Source: Dallia pectoralis
Lineage: Eukaryota; Chordata; Actinopteri; Esociformes; Umbridae
Length of the DNA: 64,000 nucleotides
Assembly (NCBI GenBank): GCA_029465975.1
Contig: CM055758.1
Span: forward strand, 9,023,375-9,087,374
Reading direction: 5' to 3'
Part shown: positions 62,839-64,000 of the stretch, piece by piece
Numbering within the stretch: the stretch's first letter is position 1
Layout: the number at the start of each line of letters is the position of its first letter
Made by a program: the position numbers and the translations under genes
The notes under the pieces: generated by a model
The model's input: only the letters and a program-made list of their open reading frames with translations
What the model was told of the DNA's origin: nothing
The model's database searches: none

Positions 62839-64000
62839 TCACAGCTCAGTGTCTTTGTATTTCTGCGGGTTGCTATAGTAACCACGTTTGGTCTGCTCAG
62901 CAAGCTGTCTGCGGTACTGCTCCTCCTCGTCATCATAATGACCCCTATTCTCAGAGTACTGGGGCCTGGAGGGTGCGGTCTGGGGCTCCGGTCGGGAGCT
63001 GGACACGCAGGAGAGCGAAGATTTTTAGAACAATTAAACACAACATGAACTCGACCTGTGACCGCTCGTGGGAAGTTGAGTAAGAAGCAGTAATGAATGA
63101 CGGGTTCATATATGAACTTACCCAATTGGCTGTGGACGGTTGAGGTTGGGTTTTGGTAGTTTCACCGGGACTGCGTAGATGTCTGGGTGCTTCTGGGCTA
63201 TTTCCAGCTACAGTCCGAGATGAGGCCCAGTTGTGTCAAAGCAAATACATTACAAACTCAAGGCAGCTTCTGAACTAAACCTTTCAGTACAAAGTTATCA
63301 AGAATGACACTAACACAGAGTGCATGGCGTTGTTTTACCCTGGCAGACATATTTGGTTTATTCAGTACTCTTATACTGACCCTGGCCTGAAGGGAGTATT
63401 AGTATTACACATTTGGTTTATTCAGTACTCTTATACTGACCCTGGCCTGTAGGGAGTATTAGTATTACACATTTGGTTTATTCAGTACTCTTATACTGAC
63501 CCTGGCCTGTAGGGAGTATTAGTATTACACATTTGGTTTATTCAGTACTCTTATACTGACCCTGGCCTGTAGGGAGTATTAGTATTACACATTTGGTTTA
63601 TTCAGTACTCTTATACTGACCCTGGCCTGTAGGGAGTATTAGTATTACACATTTGGTTTATTCAGTACTCTTATACTGACCCTGGCCTGTAGGGAGTATT
63701 AGTATTACACATTTGGTTTATTCAGTACTCTTATACTGACCCTGGCCTGCTCCGCCTCCTGGATCTCCTGCATCCTCTGGATTCTAGCCTGGTGATCCAT
63801 CTTCTCAAAGGCTTTCACCTTGCCCATGAAGGAGCGGCTGGCAGGGTCCTCTCCCTCCGGGCCCCCGGGGGACTCGGGCAACTGACTGGCGGCCCTGAGG
63901 TTTGGCTTGAGGGCCACGGGGGGTGGGGCAGGTTTGGTGCCCCCAGCTGCGTCACTACTGATGGTGCTGCTGGAGTGGGAATCGTATCCCCCCCGGGACT
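62839..64000 (-). CDS. tjp2: Tight junction protein 2 (ZO-2), C-terminal exons, partial
   Basis: A MAGUK scaffold of tight junctions linking claudins to actin (family knowledge). Three coding exons are visible, 5' to 3': 63741 to beyond 64000, 63122-63207 and 62839-62998, in frame. The first contains SFMGKVKAFEKMDHQAR, then RIQRMQEIQEAEQAR. The second gives IAQKHPDIYAVPVKLPKPNL. The third ends RGYYSNPQKYKDTEL, which keeps the ZO-family C-terminal PDZ ligand TEL. The preceding Pro-rich stretch (PAPPPVALKPN) is typical of ZO-2. PDZ, SH3 and GUK domains lie off the right edge. The donor of the first visible exon (GTCAGT) is repeated in the adjoining array. Confidence 0.94.
63349..63745. repeat. 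60-bp minisatellite carrying the tjp2 splice donor
   Basis: About 6.6 units of exactly 60 bp, beginning CATTTGGTTTATTCAGTACT, nearly perfect. On the gene strand each unit has CAGGCCAGG followed by GTCAGTATAAG, the end of the flanking exon plus its donor. Confidence 0.96.

Overview
The window is vertebrate nuclear DNA from a ray-finned fish. It has intron-rich genes with GT-AG splice sites and many Tc1/mariner relics. Two copies of a dispersed repeat (about 51.2 and 60.5 kb) look, from memory, like a family common in salmonids and pikes, so a pike/salmonid-type teleost is my best guess (inference).

Six protein-coding genes were rebuilt exon by exon on the sequence: tmc1 (minus, 20 coding exons, 946 aa), zfand5 (minus, 5 coding exons, 215 aa), smc5 (minus, 24 coding exons, 1076 aa), mamdc2 (minus, 14 coding exons, 703 aa), apba1/mint1 (plus, 12 coding exons, about 1058 aa) and the 3' end of tjp2/ZO-2 (minus, running off the right edge). 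Reading frame is kept across every junction. The gene set and order match human 9q21 (TJP2-APBA1-MAMDC2-SMC5-ZFAND5-TMC1), much compacted.

Layout: 1-3.5 kb intergenic with a hAT-type element; 3.5-12.9 kb tmc1; 15.1-22 kb zfand5 with a long 3' UTR and an upstream non-coding exon; 23.6-37.6 kb smc5; 39.7-48.0 kb mamdc2; about 50.4-62.2 kb apba1, head-to-head with mamdc2; 62.1-64 kb tjp2, tail-to-tail with apba1. The genes are not an operon and do not share a pathway: hair-cell mechanotransduction, A20/AN1 zinc finger, SMC5/6 genome maintenance, secreted MAM protein, synaptic scaffold, tight-junction scaffold.

The striking feature is the tandem repeats. At least a dozen minisatellites make up roughly a sixth of the window and fill several introns almost completely. 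Several are built from pieces of the adjoining gene: the tmc1 array repeats the exon-12 splice acceptor plus 21 coding bases about 39 times; the smc5 49-bp, mamdc2 20-bp and tjp2 60-bp arrays repeat a splice donor with the last coding bases; the apba1 stop-codon region is repeated six times, five of them beyond the true stop. A 2.9-kb array in an smc5 intron has about 110 units of 26 bp, most carrying the CREB/ATF palindrome TGACGTCA. These arrays are the best candidates for something undescribed. I see no new protein system.
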